Part shown: in pieces, positions 35,968 to 44,809 of the stretch
Position numbering within the stretch: the first letter of the stretch is position 1
Layout of the letters: each line of letters starts with the position of its first letter
Source of the DNA: Martelella radicis
GTDB taxonomy: Bacteria > Pseudomonadota > Alphaproteobacteria > Rhizobiales > Rhizobiaceae
Length of the DNA: 64,000 nt
Assembly (NCBI RefSeq): GCF_014196625.1
Contig: NZ_JACIDZ010000007.1
Location: 62,001 to 126,000, forward strand
Direction: 5' to 3'
Position numbers and translations under genes: made by a program
The notes under the pieces: model-generated
The model's input: the letters and a program-made list of their open reading frames with translations, nothing else
Database searches by the model: none
What the model was told of the DNA's origin: nothing

Positions 35968-36849
35968 CTACTGGCTGCGGGATAGGTTGTTGCGCTCGAG
36001 CAATTCCAGGAACAAGGCCGAATGGTCGAGATCGCCGCCCTCAAGACGGGTCACAAGGTCGGCAAAGCGATCGCGCTGCAACGCGGTCAGCGGCAGGGAA
36101 AGGCCCATTGCCCGGCATTCTGCCAGCACATTTTCGAGGTCTTTCAACTGGAAGGAGGAACGTCCGCCGGGAGCGAAATCGCCCGCCTGCATGCGCGCGC
36201 CATGCTGCTGAAGAATGACGGAATCGGCAAAACCGCCCTTAAGAACGGCGCGAAAACACGCCGGATCGATGCCGCCCTCGCGCACCAGCAACGTCGCCTC
36301 GGCAACCGCGCCGATGGTGATGGCGACGATTGCCTGATTGGCGAGTTTGGCGAGCTGGCCGCTGCCGGACGGACCGAGCAGGATCGCGCGGCCCATCGGC
36401 TCGAATAGGCTTGCGACCCGGTCGAAAGTCACGTCGTCACCGCCAACCATGATCGCCAGGCTTCCGTCCTCGGCGCCGCGGGTCCCGCCGCTGACGGGCG
36501 CATCGATATGGCTGATACCCATCTTCGAAAGTCTGTCTGCGTGATTGCGCGCCTCTTCCGGCCTGATCGAGCTCATGTCGATCACGGTCGCGCCGGTCGG
36601 CATGTGTTCTGCCGTGCCTTGTTCGAAAAGCAGGTCTCCGACCGCCGGGCCATCCGAAACCATGGTGATAACGACATCCGCTTTGCCCACTGCTTCTGCA
36701 GGCGTCTCGGCCACGCGCGCGCCGGCTTCCTCAAGGGCCACCGTCTTGCCGGCGCTCCGGTTCCAGACCGTTACGGGAAAGCCCGCCTTGACGAGATTGA
36801 GCGCCATCGGCGCGCCCATCAATCCGGTTCCGAGGAATGCGATCGTCAT
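35968..36849 (-). CDS. NAD(P)-dependent 3-hydroxyisobutyrate dehydrogenase family enzyme
   Basis: The 293-residue protein starts with the Rossmann motif IAFLGTGLMGAPMALNLVKAG. Family signatures DAPVSGGTRGAEDGSLAIMVGG and the catalytic lysine region GSGQLAKLANQAIVA are clear. Members reduce or oxidise beta-hydroxyacids (3-hydroxyisobutyrate, tartronate semialdehyde, 6-phosphogluconate-like). ATG at 36849 follows GAAAGG; a longer in-frame start (36888) has no site. The substrate is unknown. It is divergent from the HbpS-like gene. Confidence 0.88.
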   Translation of the reverse strand: MTIAFLGTGLMGAPMALNLVKAGFPVTVWNRSAGKTVALEEAGARVAETPAEAVGKADVVITMVSDGPAVGDLLFEQGTAEHMPTGATVIDMSSIRPEEARNHADRLSKMGISHIDAPVSGGTRGAEDGSLAIMVGGDDVTFDRVASLFEPMGRAILLGPSGSGQLAKLANQAIVAITIGAVAEATLLVREGGIDPACFRAVLKGGFADSVILQQHGARMQAGDFAPGGRSSFQLKDLENVLAECRAMGLSLPLTALQRDRFADLVTRLEGGDLDHSALFLELLERNNLSRSQ

Positions 36850-37335
36850 GCTGCGCCTTTCCCAGTTTGCTGCTCTTTGCGGCCACACAGGCCGCCTGAA
36901 ATGCGGTCGATGCCGCGATGAAAAGCCGGTTGCGCTTCTGGCCGACGACGGCCAGGTCGAAGACCGTCTCCGGCAGACGCAGCCTGCCTGTCAGGGCGCC
37001 TGATCATAGCAGCGGACGCAGTCTGCCGCCAAAGTGCCGGACGACATCGTAATCCCCGGTTCGGGCGGCTACGGCAGCTCCGCCTTCCGGCTCCCGCGCA
37101 TCGCCGCCGCAAGCTCCGGTTGCCGCGAAGCCGGCCGCCTTGCAGACGAAAAATGCTGCGTGAACTTGCCGGCGAGGATAGGGACGGTGACGAACCGATC
37201 CTGACGCCGTAAAAGGTTCTCCTGCGTGAAAGCACCCGGACGATCAGCCCCGCTTTCGCGTTCGGCAACCGTCTGCGCTCCCCCGGATGCGTCTTTACCG
37301 GCCCCGCCGCAGGCCCTTAACGAGAGGAAGATGAA
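36850..37335. other. Gene-poor divergent region before the HbpS-like gene
   Basis: No gene is recognised in these 486 bases. All three frames on each strand are interrupted or have low-complexity arginine/proline-rich translations typical of non-coding GC-rich DNA. It should contain promoters for the dehydrogenase and the HbpS-like gene, but I see no strong -35/-10 pair. Confidence 0.5.
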
Positions 37336-37755
37336 GTGACCAATACCCGCCCCGCCACCGCCCTCAACCACAAAGGCGTCATGACGGCACTCACGGCCGC
37401 GATCGCCAAGGCAGAGGAAATCAAGGTCCCGCAAAATGTGGTGATCGTCGATCAGAGCGGCGTAACGCTCGCTGTCTTCCGCATGGACGGCGCGAAGTTC
37501 ACATCGATGAAGACGGCCCGGGCAAAGGCCATCACCGCTGCATCGCTGAACACGGCGACCGGCCATATGGCGCCCGATTTCGCCGCCGCAGCGGCCGTCG
37601 CGACCGATGGCGAGGTCATCAATCTCAAGGGCGGCTTTCCGATCCGTTTCGACGGCCTTCTTGCCGGCGCGATCGGCATCGGCTCCGGTACAGGCGATGA
37701 GGACGTCATCGTCGCGACAGCGGCACTTGCTGCCATCGGCGCCGACCGGATCTAG
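37336..37755 (+). CDS. GlcG/HbpS family heme-binding-like protein
   Basis: The 139-residue protein is of GlcG/HbpS length and has the family core: AIAKAEEIKVPQNVVIVDQS, LAVFRMDGAKFTSMKTARAK, GGFPIRF and LLAGAIGIGSGTGDEDVIVA. Related proteins bind heme or sit in glycolate and other catabolic operons with unclear roles. The start is GTG at 37336 after GAGGAAG; an ATG five bases upstream is out of frame. A 10-bp hairpin follows the gene. Confidence 0.85.
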   Translation: MTNTRPATALNHKGVMTALTAAIAKAEEIKVPQNVVIVDQSGVTLAVFRMDGAKFTSMKTARAKAITAASLNTATGHMAPDFAAAAAVATDGEVINLKGGFPIRFDGLLAGAIGIGSGTGDEDVIVATAALAAIGADRI

Positions 37756-37817
37756 CCTCTGCAGCGCCGTCGGATGAATTCTTCCGGCGCGCCTGAAAAT
37801 TGACCGAGACCGAAAGC

Positions 37818-37843
37818 CGGAGCGGAACAAGGCTTCCGCTCCG
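37818..37843 (+). terminator. Hairpin after the HbpS-like gene
   Basis: CGGAGCGGAA (37818-37827) pairs with TTCCGCTCCG (37834-37843) over a 6-base loop, 63 bases past the stop. There is no T run. It lies between convergent genes and may act in both directions. Confidence 0.5.
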
Positions 37844-38018
37844 CTTCACTCCGGGTAGCGCTGTTTTCAGGAGACGGTCATGCCGAGGCGGTCTGCCGCG
37901 CCAGACTTGATCTACAAAAACGCACCGCAGAGCCGTTTCTCATGCGCCCGGCAAACAGGCCATCGAGAGCGGAGACGACAATGTTCGGCAAGGCGTGCTT
38001 TTCCAGCACGACAAGCGC

Positions 38019-38801
38019 TCAGCCCAGCGTGCTGCGGTTCAGGCGGGTCAGGTCGCGGGTGATCTCCTCCGAGGCCGTCTTCAGCACGGTGGAATAGCGC
38101 TCGTTCGCCTCCCGCTGCGAGGCAAAGGCCGAGCGGAAATAGGTCAGGCCGAGGCTCGCAACCACACGGCCGCTGTCATTGAAAACCGGCACCGCGATCG
38201 TGTCGGAATTACGCGGCTCGACATGGGCCGCGCGCGTCGCGTAGCCGCGCTTCTTCGTCATCGCCACAAGCCTCCCTATCTTGTCGGGATGGCGCGCCAG
38301 CTCGTTTTCGGGATCGTCCGACATCCGCAGCATGCGCAGGATCAGGTCCAACTCTTCATCGGGCGTGAAGGCCAGATAGGCAAGCCCCAGTCCGCGCGTG
38401 ATCAGCGGCAGGCGCATGTTGACCGTCTTGTGAAACGGCGAGACCGAACTGTCGGGGACGGTGCTCATGCGCACCACCACGGCGTCGCGGTCCAGCAGCG
38501 CGATGGAAACGGGCCATTGGTGCTTGCGCGTGACAGCGACGGCCCAGGGCCGCCCGGCCTCCACCACCATTGGCTCCTTGTGATAGCCGGAACTCAGCGA
38601 GGCGACGAGCGCGCTCAACTGATAGCCGCCGACGCGCGGATCGTTCTCGACATAGCCGGCCTGTTCAAGCGTGCGCAGAATGCGGACCAGGGTCGGTTTT
38701 GGCAGCTTGGTGCGCTCATGCAGATGGGCAATCGAGGTGTATGGCTGCAGGTTCATTTCCTGCAGCACACGCAGCCCCCGCTCGATCGATCGGATGCTCA
38801 C
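38019..38801 (-). CDS. IclR family transcriptional regulator
   Basis: The 260-residue protein has an N-terminal winged helix (HLHERTKLPKPTLVRILRTL) and a C-terminal IclR effector domain (STVPDSSVSPFHKTVNMRLP, ITRGLGLAYLAF, IAVPVFNDSGRVVASLGLTY). The start is GTG at 38801 with GGGGAGGAG in front. It is divergent from the amidohydrolase-like gene and most likely controls the catabolic cluster beginning there; IclR regulators usually respond to aromatic or short-chain acid inducers. Confidence 0.9.
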   Translation of the reverse strand: MSIRSIERGLRVLQEMNLQPYTSIAHLHERTKLPKPTLVRILRTLEQAGYVENDPRVGGYQLSALVASLSSGYHKEPMVVEAGRPWAVAVTRKHQWPVSIALLDRDAVVVRMSTVPDSSVSPFHKTVNMRLPLITRGLGLAYLAFTPDEELDLILRMLRMSDDPENELARHPDKIGRLVAMTKKRGYATRAAHVEPRNSDTIAVPVFNDSGRVVASLGLTYFRSAFASQREANERYSTVLKTASEEITRDLTRLNRSTLG

Positions 38802-38852
38802 AGTTTCTCCTCCCCGAGACCGGCATTTCGCCTGCCGGAATACACCGGGTTT

Positions 38853-38873
38853 GCAAGTTGAGAGCGCAAGTTG
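38853..38873. promoter_or_regulatory. Direct repeats GCAAGTTG, candidate IclR site
   Basis: GCAAGTTG occurs at 38853-38860 and again at 38866-38873, 13 bases apart, between the IclR gene and the divergent amidohydrolase-like gene. The position suggests an operator; no other evidence. Confidence 0.4.
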
Positions 38874-38914
38874 TCAAGCCCTATACCCGTCTTGTTCGAA
38901 GGAAGGAGACTTGC

Positions 38915-39853
38915 ATGGCAACGGCGAACAATCGCGAGGAGGTGCGCGCCCTGATATCAACCATCGACGACGCGGTCGTCGACGGACTGATGAAGGGGGC
39001 GGTCGATCTTCACGTTCATTCCGGACCGTCGACGATGGCCCGTCAGCTCGATCATTTCCAGGCGGTGGAACAGGCCGCCGCCGCCGGCATGCGCGGGATC
39101 ATGTTCAAGGATCATCACTATTCCGTCGCGCCCTTCCTGCCGATCATGGAGCGCGTGCTCGGCCATCTGAATGTGGCGATGTATGGTGGGCTGGTTCTCA
39201 ACAACACGACCGGCGGCCTCAACCCCTTCGTCGTCGATGCCCAGCTCAACCAGGGCGCAAAGCTGGTCTGGATGCCGACGGCGCAATCGGCCAATCACAT
39301 CCGCAGCTCCCATCGCAAGACACGGCTTGCCTCCAATGTTCAGCTCAAGGCGTCCCCCGGCATCACCGTTGTCGACGCCTATGGCGAGATCCTCGACGCG
39401 GTGAAGGAGATCCTCGATTCCATCGCCGCCTTCGATGCCATCCTGTCCTCCGGCCACCTGCATGTCTGGGAAATCTGGAAGCTGTTCACCGAGGCCCGCA
39501 AGCGCGGCGTCAAGCGCCTTCTGGTCAATCACCCCATGTACGGGCTGCACTTCACCTATGAGGACATCACCGAAATGGCCGCGTTCGGCGCGGTGATCGA
39601 GCAATCGGCCTGCCTCTATGTGGATTCGCGCTTCAACGTGTTCTCGCCGCAGGAGCTAAAGGAGCATGTTCTGGCCGCCGGCGTCGAACATTCCTCGATC
39701 GGCTCCGATCTCGGGCAGGTCGACAACCCCTCGCCCGTCGAAGGGTTGCGTCAGGCGATCAAGCTGCTGCTGGCGCTCGGCTTCACCGAGGACGAGGTGC
39801 GCCTGATGGTGCGAGACAACCCGGCCAAACTGGTCGGTCTCGACCCCGCCTGA
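38915..39853 (+). CDS. Metal-dependent amidohydrolase-like protein (DUF6282-like)
   Basis: The 312-residue protein carries a metal-binding HVH motif (VDLHVHSGPS) near the N-terminus, then DHHYSV, SSGHLHVWE, LLVNHPMYGL and SSIGSDLGQVDNPSP, an order of His and Asp ligands typical of the amidohydrolase superfamily TIM barrel. It lacks family-level motifs of known dihydroorotase or aminoacylase enzymes and resembles proteins annotated DUF6282. GGAAGGAG precedes the ATG. It heads the catabolic gene run and could open a ring or cleave an amide or lactone; the reaction is not known. Confidence 0.75.
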   Translation: MATANNREEVRALISTIDDAVVDGLMKGAVDLHVHSGPSTMARQLDHFQAVEQAAAAGMRGIMFKDHHYSVAPFLPIMERVLGHLNVAMYGGLVLNNTTGGLNPFVVDAQLNQGAKLVWMPTAQSANHIRSSHRKTRLASNVQLKASPGITVVDAYGEILDAVKEILDSIAAFDAILSSGHLHVWEIWKLFTEARKRGVKRLLVNHPMYGLHFTYEDITEMAAFGAVIEQSACLYVDSRFNVFSPQELKEHVLAAGVEHSSIGSDLGQVDNPSPVEGLRQAIKLLLALGFTEDEVRLMVRDNPAKLVGLDPA

Positions 39854-39963
39854 GGACAGCATTGCCCGACCGATGATCCGATTGCCCCCTTTCGTGTCGC
39901 GGACGGGCGCCGGAACACGACCTTTGAAGAACCAGAAAGCCCGCGCACGCGAAGGAGACCGCC

Positions 39964-40950
39964 GTGAAACTTGCAACCATCAACCATCAGGGAAAGCCTG
40001 TTCTCGCCATAAAAAAGGGCGACGCCACCGTTCTTCTGGCGGAGCTTTACGAAAGCGCCGGGCTTGGGTCCGCGCCTGCGGACATGAACGGCTTCATCGA
40101 AGGCGGTGAAGCCGAAATCGCCCGGGCGCGCGAAGCGCTTGAGAAAGGCGAAGCGTCCCCGCTTGACGAGGCTTCGATCGACTGGCTGCCGCCGCAGCCC
40201 CGGCCCTCCAAGATCCTCGGCGTCGCCTTCAACAATATGGGCATACGCAAGTCCGCCCATCGCGATCCGGGCGTTCCGAACTTTTTCCTGAAGGCGCCCT
40301 CCTGCCTGACCGGCCACAACAAGCCGATCATCATGGAAGACTATTACGGCGAGACCATACCGGAACTAGAACTTGCCGCCGTCATCAGCAAACGCTGCAG
40401 CAAGATATCGGTCGAGGAGGCGAAGAACGCGATCTTCGGCTTCACCATCATCAACGACGTCACCTCCCACGGCATGAAGTTCGGCATGGATTCGATCGCG
40501 ACGACGCGCGAGCCCGATCTTCTGCGGCCGCATCACCTTGCCTGGCGCAACAGGCATGGCGAGGACGACCGCGATGTCTATTTCGTCTACCACACCCGCT
40601 CCAAGGCCTCCGACACATTCGGGCCGATGGGCCCCTTCATCACCACGGCCGACGAGGTTTCAAACCCGGACGCGCTCGAGGTGAAGGGCTGGTTCGACGG
40701 AGAGCCCTTCGCCGTCGACAGCACCGCGAGCTACCGTTTCAAGGTCGCCGAGGTCATCGCGGAAGCCAGCCGCTTCTTCACCCTGGAGCCCGGGGATGTC
40801 TTCTGCTTCGGCACATCGGCGAAAGGCGTCGGCAATTTTCCGAATGGCCACCGCTCGGTAAACATGCACAAACTGTCCGGCAAGATCGATATCGAGATCG
40901 AGGGGCTCGGCAGGTTGTCCAATCCGGTTGTCCATAATTGGGAAGACTGA
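39964..40950 (+). CDS. Fumarylacetoacetate hydrolase family protein
   Basis: The 328-residue protein has the FAH catalytic domain: KILGVAFNNMG, FFLKAPSCLTGHNKPII, the metal-binding glutamates in GETIPELELAAVISK, GFTIINDVTSHGM, GPMGPFITTADEV and the glycine-rich GDVFCFGTSAKGVG. Members cleave C-C bonds in 2,4-diketo acids or decarboxylate and hydrate related acids in aromatic meta-cleavage pathways. The start is GTG at 39964 after GAAGGAG. It belongs to the run of catabolic genes on the plus strand. Confidence 0.88.
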   Translation: MKLATINHQGKPVLAIKKGDATVLLAELYESAGLGSAPADMNGFIEGGEAEIARAREALEKGEASPLDEASIDWLPPQPRPSKILGVAFNNMGIRKSAHRDPGVPNFFLKAPSCLTGHNKPIIMEDYYGETIPELELAAVISKRCSKISVEEAKNAIFGFTIINDVTSHGMKFGMDSIATTREPDLLRPHHLAWRNRHGEDDRDVYFVYHTRSKASDTFGPMGPFITTADEVSNPDALEVKGWFDGEPFAVDSTASYRFKVAEVIAEASRFFTLEPGDVFCFGTSAKGVGNFPNGHRSVNMHKLSGKIDIEIEGLGRLSNPVVHNWED

Positions 40951-41004
40951 CGAGCGGAGGAGACCGGCATCGGCACGATGGCCAAAAGGGGGAATGTGAG
41001 CGTA

Positions 41005-42027
41005 ATGCGTGTGGTGGAATTCAACGGCGCGGGGGGACCGGATGTGCTCGACATCGTCGAACGCCCCCTCCCCGCGCCCGGAGCGGGCGAAGTCCGGATC
41101 CGGGTTTATGCGGCGGGCGTCAACCGGCCGGATATCCAGCAAAGGCGTGGGCTCTATCCGCCGCCGCCGGACGCCTCCCCGATCCCCGGCCTTGATGTCT
41201 CGGGCATTGTCGATGCGGTTGGCCCGGACGTGGCCGGGCTCTCTCCCGGCGATGCCGTCTGCGCGCTGACCAATGGCGGCGGCTATGCCGAATACTGCGT
41301 CGTGCCTGCGCTTCAATGCATGCCGGTTCCGCGCGGGCTGAGCTTTGTCGAGGCCGCATCGCTGCCGGAAGTCTATTTCACCGCCTGGAACAACATCATC
41401 TGGCTAGGACGACTTGGCGAAGGCGAGAGCCTGCTTGTGCAGGGCGGCACCAGCGGCGTCGGCATGGCCGCGATCCAGATCGCTCGCAAATTGCGCAACG
41501 CCCATGTTTTCGCGACCGCCGGCACGGAGGAGAAATTGTCCGTCTGCCTTCAGACAGGCGCGCACCATGCCGTCAGCTACAAGGGTGCCTGGGACGACGA
41601 ACTGAGGGCGCTCACCGACGGGTTCGACGTGATCCTCGATGCGCAGGCCGGGCCTTATACGCAAAGGCAGCTCGACCTTCTGCGGCCGGACGGACGGCTT
41701 GTCTTCATCGCCAGTCATCTCGGCGAGACGGCCGAGGTCAATATCCGCCAGATCGTCCGGCGCAGATTGACGCTGACCGGCTCGACCCTTCGTCCGCGCC
41801 CGCCCGCCTACAAGGGCCGGATCGCCGCCGAACTGGTCCGCGATGTCTGGCCGCTTCTGGAAACTGGTGAAATGACGACCCGCATCCATCAGGTCTTCGC
41901 CTTCGCCGACGTCAGGTCCGCCCATCAGCTGATGGATGAAAACAGGCAGATCGGCAAAGTGGTTCTGGCCGTCAATGCCGAACGCGCCGAAACCATCGGG
42001 CGTGCCCGCGACAAGGAAAAGAACTGA
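41005..42027 (+). CDS. Quinone oxidoreductase-like NAD(P)-dependent dehydrogenase
   Basis: The 340-residue MDR enzyme shows GVNRPDIQQRRGLYPPPPDA, GLDVSGIVDAVGPDV and the NADPH site LVQGGTSGVGMAAIQIARKL. The zinc ligands of alcohol dehydrogenases are missing, as in the QOR/crotonyl-type branch. Family alignment favours the ATG at 41005 (MRVVEFNGAGGPDVL); in-frame starts at 40978 and 40996 are possible. It ends in a TGATG overlap with the next gene, so translation is coupled. It likely reduces or oxidises an enone in the pathway. Confidence 0.85.
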   Translation: MRVVEFNGAGGPDVLDIVERPLPAPGAGEVRIRVYAAGVNRPDIQQRRGLYPPPPDASPIPGLDVSGIVDAVGPDVAGLSPGDAVCALTNGGGYAEYCVVPALQCMPVPRGLSFVEAASLPEVYFTAWNNIIWLGRLGEGESLLVQGGTSGVGMAAIQIARKLRNAHVFATAGTEEKLSVCLQTGAHHAVSYKGAWDDELRALTDGFDVILDAQAGPYTQRQLDLLRPDGRLVFIASHLGETAEVNIRQIVRRRLTLTGSTLRPRPPAYKGRIAAELVRDVWPLLETGEMTTRIHQVFAFADVRSAHQLMDENRQIGKVVLAVNAERAETIGRARDKEKN

Positions 42028-42497
42028 TGCTGATCGTTGACCGTGCCCGTGATCTCGCTGTCCATGAGGGACAATTGCTCGGCCGCTCGGCCTGGATGAC
42101 CGTGACGCAGCAGGCAATCGATGATTATGCCCGGCTGACGGGCGACGATCACTGGATCCATGTGGATGTGGAGCGTGCCGCGCGCGAGATGCCGGGCGGC
42201 AAGACCATTGCCCACGGCCTTTTCATCATCTCGCTACAGCCGGCGCTCCAGCGCGAGATCTATCAGATCAGGGCGCGCGGGCGCGGGCTGAACTACGGCT
42301 ATGACCGGATGCGGTTCATCGCGCCCGTTCCGGTGGAAAGCCGTATCCGGCTCGCCCTCACGCTCGTCGCCGCCGAGCCGCATGCGCTGGGAACGCGGAT
42401 CGTCAACGACGCCGTGATCGAGCTGGAGGGCTCCGAAAAGCCCGCCATCGCCACCCGTCATATCGTGCTTATCGAAAACGATCCGGGAGACAGCTGA
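42027..42497 (+). CDS. MaoC-like dehydratase (hot-dog fold)
   Basis: The 156-residue protein has the hydratase motif GDDHWIHVD, with the catalytic Asp and His, and GGKTIAHGLF. MaoC-family enzymes hydrate or dehydrate enoyl-CoA thioesters. It overlaps the preceding gene by 1 base and the ligase gene by 1 base (TGATG both times), so the three are translationally coupled. This fits a CoA-dependent step in the same pathway. Confidence 0.85.
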   Translation: MLIVDRARDLAVHEGQLLGRSAWMTVTQQAIDDYARLTGDDHWIHVDVERAAREMPGGKTIAHGLFIISLQPALQREIYQIRARGRGLNYGYDRMRFIAPVPVESRIRLALTLVAAEPHALGTRIVNDAVIELEGSEKPAIATRHIVLIENDPGDS

Positions 42498-44041
42498 TGA
42501 ACGAGGCCAGCAAGCCGGCCGCGCACCAGGAAGGCGAACTCGTTGCCGCTATCCTGCGCCACGGTCTTGAGCAACCCGACGCGCCGGCGCTGACCTGCAA
42601 CGGCGAAACGATGAGCCAGGCAGAACTCCGCAGCGCCGTGCTGGCCGTTGCGGGCGCGATCACCCAACATTGCGACGGCGCGGTCGGGCGGATAGCACTT
42701 CTGGGAACGGCCGGCCTGGGGCTGACGACAGCCTATCTCGGCATCGTCGCTGCGGGCGGTTCTGCCGTGCCCCTGCCCGCCTCGGCACACCGCGACGCAC
42801 TTGCCGGTATGCTGAAAGACTGCGACCCCGCGCTCATCTTCGTGCAGGATGGCTATGCGGATCTGTTGCCGGCGGAGATGACCGCGCGCATCATCCTGCT
42901 CGAGGCGACGCCGGCGGGCGGCGTGCCGCGCGATTTTCTCGCCGGAACGGAGCCGCTGACGGCCCCGGTGATCCCGGCGCCCGAAACTCCATTCAACATC
43001 ATCTACTCCTCCGGCACCACCGGGAGGGCCAAGGGCATCGTTCACGCGCACGCGATGCGATACCGGCAGGCGGCGCGGACGCTTTTCGGGCTTGGCCCCG
43101 AAAGCACGATGCTTCTGGCGACGCCGCTTTATTCCAACACCACGCTGATGCCCATGCTTTCGGCGCTGTTTCACGCAAGCCATGTCGTGCTGATGCCGAA
43201 ATTCGACGCGGAAACCTATCTTGCGCTTGCCGAGCAGTACGGCGCGACCCACACCATGCTGGTGCCGGTCCAGTATCAGCGCATTCTGACAGCGAGGAGC
43301 TTCGGCAAGCGCGACCTGTCGTCCTTCAGGGTCAAGCAGTGCACCGGCGCGCCGCTTCCGGCTGCAGCAAAGCGCGCCATCATCGAACAATGGCCGGGCG
43401 ATTTCTTCGAGGTCTACGGCCTGACGGAAGGCGGCTGCACCTGTATTCTCGACGCCGCCCGCCACCCCGAAAAGGCGCATACCGTGGGCAGGCCGGCAGC
43501 GGGAAACATCATCCGCATCATCGATGACGACGGCAAGGACGTTGAGCCCGGCGGGCGCGGCGAGGTTGTCGGCCGTTCGGCGATGATGATGTCGGGCTAT
43601 TTCCGCAATGAGGAGGCAAACCGCGCCTTCTACTGGCGCGACGCCGAAGGCTGGCTTTTTCACCGCACCGGCGATATCGGCATGTTCGACGAGGATGGAT
43701 TTCTCGTCCTGCTGGACCGCAAGAAGGACATGATCATCTCCGGCGGGTTCAACATCTACGCCTCGGATCTGGAAGAAAAGTTGCTTGCCCATCCCGATGT
43801 CATCGAGGCCGCCGTGATCGCGGTCCCGAGCGAGAAATGGGGCGAGACGCCGCTCGGCTTCGTGGTCGCGAAACCGGGCGCGACGATCGAGCCGGAGGCG
43901 CTGCGCGACTGGGTCAATGCCCGGCTCGGGCGCATGCAGAAGATCTCGGCCGTCGAGCTCCGCGAAACACTTCCGCGCAACAGCGGCGGCAAGGTGCTGA
44001 AGCAGGAACTGCGCAAACCCTTCTGGGAGAAGACTCCATGA
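42497..44041 (+). CDS. AMP-dependent acyl-CoA synthetase
   Basis: The 514-residue adenylate-forming enzyme has the P-loop IIYSSGTTGRAKGIVHAH, the motif EVYGLTEGG, the hinge DRKKDMIISGGFNIYASDLE and the C-terminal catalytic lysine in RNSGGKVLKQEL. It activates a carboxylic acid to its CoA thioester with ATP. It is encoded between a MaoC hydratase and an SDR, overlapping both. The acid is unknown; the surrounding FAH, MaoC and ALDH genes suggest a cyclic or branched acid. Confidence 0.92.
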   Translation: MNEASKPAAHQEGELVAAILRHGLEQPDAPALTCNGETMSQAELRSAVLAVAGAITQHCDGAVGRIALLGTAGLGLTTAYLGIVAAGGSAVPLPASAHRDALAGMLKDCDPALIFVQDGYADLLPAEMTARIILLEATPAGGVPRDFLAGTEPLTAPVIPAPETPFNIIYSSGTTGRAKGIVHAHAMRYRQAARTLFGLGPESTMLLATPLYSNTTLMPMLSALFHASHVVLMPKFDAETYLALAEQYGATHTMLVPVQYQRILTARSFGKRDLSSFRVKQCTGAPLPAAAKRAIIEQWPGDFFEVYGLTEGGCTCILDAARHPEKAHTVGRPAAGNIIRIIDDDGKDVEPGGRGEVVGRSAMMMSGYFRNEEANRAFYWRDAEGWLFHRTGDIGMFDEDGFLVLLDRKKDMIISGGFNIYASDLEEKLLAHPDVIEAAVIAVPSEKWGETPLGFVVAKPGATIEPEALRDWVNARLGRMQKISAVELRETLPRNSGGKVLKQELRKPFWEKTP

Positions 44042-44793
44042 GCGAACAGGCCCCTCCCTTAAGCGGACGCATCGCCGTGGTCACGGGTGCGACAAGCGGC
44101 ATTGGCCGCGCCTCGGCGATCCGCCTCGCGGATCTCGGCGCCACCATCGTCGCCGGCTATCACAGCCGAAGCGCGGCTGCCGAAGACCTGGTCGCATCGC
44201 TTCCCGGCGGAAATCACATTGCGCTGCGCATCGCGCTTGAAGCGAGCGATACCATCGCCGAGGCCGCCCGGGCAGTCGAAAAGGCTTTCGGCCATGTCGA
44301 TATACTGGTCAATAATGGCGGCGCGACCGAAGCCGTGCCGGCCGATGATCTCGACGGCCTGACCGACGAGATGTTCGACAGGATCACGCGGGTCAACCTG
44401 CGCGGCCCGTTTGCCGTCACTCGGGCTTTCAGGCCGCTCCTTGCGAGCGGGGAGGATGCCGTTGTGGTCAACATCTCCTCGATCGCCGCGCGCACCGGCG
44501 TCGGCTCCAATCTCGCCTATTGCGCGGCAAAGGCCGGGCTCGACACATTGACGATCGGGCTTGCGAAAGTGCTTGCGCCGGATATCCGGGTGTTTTCCGT
44601 ATCACCCGCCGGCGTCGATACCGACTTCGTGCCGGGACGTCCGCGCGCGCGGCTGGAGGCGACGGCAAAGCATACGCCGCTTGCCAAGATCACCAGCGCC
44701 GATGATGTGGCCCGCGCCGTCATTGCCTGCGTCACGCTCATGACCAGTTCAACGGGCATCGTCATCCCGGTCGATGAAGGGCGGCACCTTTAG
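44038..44793 (+). CDS. Short-chain dehydrogenase/reductase
   Basis: The 251-residue SDR has the cofactor motif TGATSGIG, NNGG, and the catalytic Ser148, Tyr161 and Lys165 (NISSIAARTG, then YCAAK). It overlaps the ligase gene by 4 bases (ATGA). It probably oxidises a 3-hydroxyacyl-CoA or reduces a ketone within this pathway. The stop is 16 bases from the convergent MaoC gene. Confidence 0.9.
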   Translation: MSEQAPPLSGRIAVVTGATSGIGRASAIRLADLGATIVAGYHSRSAAAEDLVASLPGGNHIALRIALEASDTIAEAARAVEKAFGHVDILVNNGGATEAVPADDLDGLTDEMFDRITRVNLRGPFAVTRAFRPLLASGEDAVVVNISSIAARTGVGSNLAYCAAKAGLDTLTIGLAKVLAPDIRVFSVSPAGVDTDFVPGRPRARLEATAKHTPLAKITSADDVARAVIACVTLMTSSTGIVIPVDEGRHL

Positions 44794-44809
44794 GGCTTCA
44801 TAGAGCTCC

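Noticed and set aside
36850-37335. A PGSGGYG stretch on the plus strand that recalls the C-terminus of hydantoinase B
   Set aside because: Only a few residues match and stops follow at once. Not enough to call a pseudogene.
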